Source: Castor canadensis | Taxonomy: Eukaryota; Chordata; Mammalia; Rodentia; Castoridae | Assembly (NCBI RefSeq): GCF_047511655.1 | Contig: NC_133397.1 | Span: 130,284,308-130,348,307 of the forward strand | DNA length: 64,000 nt | Direction: 5' to 3' | In this document: piece after piece, positions 61,601-64,000 of the stretch | Layout: every line of letters starts with the position of its first letter | Position numbering within the stretch: the first letter of the stretch is position 1 | Program-made: the position numbers and the translations under genes | The notes under the pieces: generated by a model | What the model was told of the DNA's origin: nothing | Seen by the model: the letters and a program-made list of their open reading frames with translations, nothing else | The model's database searches: none

Positions 61601-64000
61601 ATGCAAAATATAGTACACTGGAAACCAGAGGGTTGTAATTGCAGGCTTTTGTTTTCCTAACTTCATCAAAACACACATATTCTCTCAGGGGCTGGCAAGA
61701 GCATCATAGTGACTAATGTATTAATTTTATATCGACCAAGAAATTAATTCAATTTGATCTGAGAACTATAGAGTAACACTCAGGTAATACTCCATGAATG
61801 CTTAGTACTCCCTACTCACTGAAATTGTTATCTCTCTTGTGAACAGAAGTTTGCAGGAACACCAGAAATTGTGGAAAAGCATGAAGTTCTCAGAAAGGAC
61901 ATTCAGTTCCACAAAGAGTCTCTGGGGTACAAAAGAGTCCACATTTTCTCATGAAACTGAACACACCCAGTCAGTGCAACTCAAGGCTGTGGCTCAAACT
62001 GACTTCAAGGGTTGAACATACATTCTGAAAATCAGTGAATTCCAAATTGAATAAGAAAAATCACACACACACACACAGTCAAAATGCTGATATACTGTTT
62101 GCTATCTACTGAGCAAAGTTCTGAACTTCCATTTACTTAATTACAACGTTGAACAGACCAAAAGACACTGAACCCCAGGACACACGGGTGTACTCCATCA
62201 ATTCCCACAATGCAAATGAGAGGATTTCTTTCAAGGATTATTATGCATACCTAAAGGGTGGATATACTTAATGAGTGTGAAATCGTGGGTATTCCAAGAA
62301 TTTTTATAAAGAGCATAGAAATTAGTTCACTGTGACACTATGGATATTACACACACTCGTATGCATACACAAATATACACACACATACACACTCCACTGT
62401 CCCAGAAGCATGAGGAGAGAGAAGCACAATAGCTGGTATCACGGGTTGCCCGAATGTGTGGACAATTTCATGTCTCAAAATAGTCATCCAACTTAGAAAA
62501 ACACATGAAGTGACATAATTTCCAACAACGTCCTTGGAAGGAAGGTATCCTACCACCTTTTGACCAAAAAAGAAATAAGCCCTAATTCACCAGAGTCTAT
62601 GCATGAAGCCATCACTGTAATTGAAATCATTTGTAGCAAGCCACTCATGCACATGGATACATGTCTAAAGATCTTTGAACATACACTGGACATATTCAAT
62701 GAAAGCTGTATATTTCCTCACCTTACAGGTTGTCACAGCTGATCTTTGAATAGCAACGTTGAGCCATACCGAAATTGGTGACTTCTGGGAAGCATGCCTA
62801 CTTTCATTATTTGAAACAGAGCATTTAACAGACACAGAAACAGGAAATACTTTGAAACAACACCAGCAGTCACACACACAAATACACCCACAGTGTGACT
62901 TAGTTCTTTAAATATTCAGTATTCTGGTGTCATTGAATGTATGGGCTTTCAGCTAAGCAAAGATCTTTTTAGTGGCTACAATTTTTAATGGTCACCAGGA
63001 AACTGGATTGTTTGCTAGCTTTCACTGCTTGTAATTGAGAGAATGGTTAATTTTAGCTGATAACACTACATATAGTTCTCTGAATTGTGTAGATAAAGTG
63101 ACTTCTTTTATAAATCATCTTAGATGATTGATGTTGTGCCAGGATAAATCAACATATATTCTCCCCAGTATCATGGCTTTCTAGAGAAGAAACAATTATT
63201 CATCTCTCAGTAATGTACTTAAAAGTCGGAAATAATTGAAAATATGTTGTGCCCATTTTAAAAGCACCTGTGTCATTAGGTTTAGTATCTAGAAAATATG
63301 TCCTACTCTTGCAATTGAATCTATATTTCACAGGATACTTCCTTTCCTAGTATCATACTTCAAAGGGAGTAACACTCATTTGGCCTTAATGCTGAGGTTG
63401 GTTGAATTTTATAGTAACACGTAACTCTGATCCTAGAAACAACTTGGGTAATATGTTCAATACCTGGCAACAGGTTCAAATCATTGATCTCAGTACATAT
63501 GTCACAGGACAACACCACACCACTCCTGATTTTGATTAGGAGAAAATTTCTTGTTTGTTCATAACTTCATTTTTTGCTTTAATTACATAGAATCAAATAA
63601 GCCCCATTCTCCTTCCCACGTAGTTTGTCGGATGATGTCAGTGCAGCCCTTCAATTCTCGTATCTCATAGTGCATTTCTCTGGATTTGTCTCCAACTACC
63701 TCCATTTTTAATTTTGACAAACATTGCTTTCAGCTCATAATGGTGAGTTTCATGTTGAAAACCCAACAGCTTTAGAAGGTTTTCTCTCTTGTGTTCTATC
63801 AAGCCTTGTAATAGAGGGTACATTTCTCCCATTACTTCCCAGCTATCACCACTTTGATGTTTGAAAAAATTCAGATCACATTTACCTCATAATGCTGTAT
63901 ATATTCAAATGAGTTTAATAGAAACATGAATTTCCCATTTAAATTCATAGTAATAGGAAGGTTGAATATTTGGCAGTTAGTTCAGCTAATAGGCTTCAAC
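61039..64000. repeat. Macrosatellite unit 15 (partial, right edge)
   Basis: The copy has its module, CA tracts at about 62,062-62,078 and 62,372-62,393, the antisense-frame block at 62,665-62,877, and the first monomers of the block from about 63,330. The window ends within the fourth monomer. No gene is supported. Confidence 0.88.

Larger units (their letters stand above)
54465..64000. repeat. Macrosatellite, right array of ~4-kb tandem units
   Basis: The same 4-kb family resumes in the same orientation after the 173-bp satellite block. It consists of one truncated unit, one full unit carrying a LINE-like insertion, and one partial unit cut by the window edge. Landmarks at 56,696 and 61,039 are 4343 bp apart, or about 3990 bp once the roughly 352-bp insertion is subtracted. 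This matches the period of the left array. Confidence 0.92.

Overview
This is an intron-scale, AT-rich, gene-poor piece of a mammalian genome. It is almost entirely tandem-repeat DNA. The evidence for a mammal is a processed CNBP retrocopy with LINE-1-type insertion hallmarks, a LINE-1-like 3'-end fragment, and long CA and TA microsatellites. The LINE fragment reminds me of rodent (possibly beaver-like) L1 3' ends, but I cannot fix the species from sequence alone.

Layout. From 1 to about 48,141 and again from about 54,465 to 64,000 the window is a macrosatellite: head-to-tail copies of a unit of about 3.9-4.0 kb, all in the same orientation. I set the unit start at a conserved landmark (GTCAACC, or its variant). 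That gives copies starting at 3191, 7727, 11647, 14632, 18630, 21818, 25853, 29784, 34151, 38055, 42084, 45122, 56696 and 61039, with partial copies at the window edges and beside the inserted satellite. Several copies are shortened by deletions of about 0.5-1.2 kb, and one is lengthened by an internal duplication. Each full unit holds, in order: (a) a GC-richer module of about 550 bp with a promoter-like motif cluster and a splice-donor-like site; (b) a spacer with two CA microsatellites; (c) a block with recurrent short antisense reading frames; (d) about 1.4 kb made of eight diverged monomers of about 177 bp, interrupted by a TA microsatellite.

From 48,142 to about 54,467 a different-looking satellite takes over: about 37 monomers averaging about 173 bp, with its own higher-order duplications. 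By eye its monomer aligns along its length with the monomers inside block (d) of the 4-kb unit. The two repeats therefore look like relatives: a simple satellite, and a composite higher-order unit built from the same satellite plus captured non-satellite DNA.

The only convincing protein-coding-like sequence is a processed, intronless CNBP (ZNF9) copy on the minus strand, 30,130-31,650. It has an uninterrupted 178-residue frame, a poly(A) signal and tail, and a perfect 15-bp target-site duplication, and it landed inside the promoter-like module of one unit. One zinc-knuckle histidine is replaced by asparagine. A second insertion, about 350 bp of antisense LINE-1-like 3' end, lies at 58,951-59,302. 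All other reading frames are short, recur because the repeat recurs, and are not annotated as genes. No tRNA, rRNA, CRISPR array or bacterial-type operon was seen.
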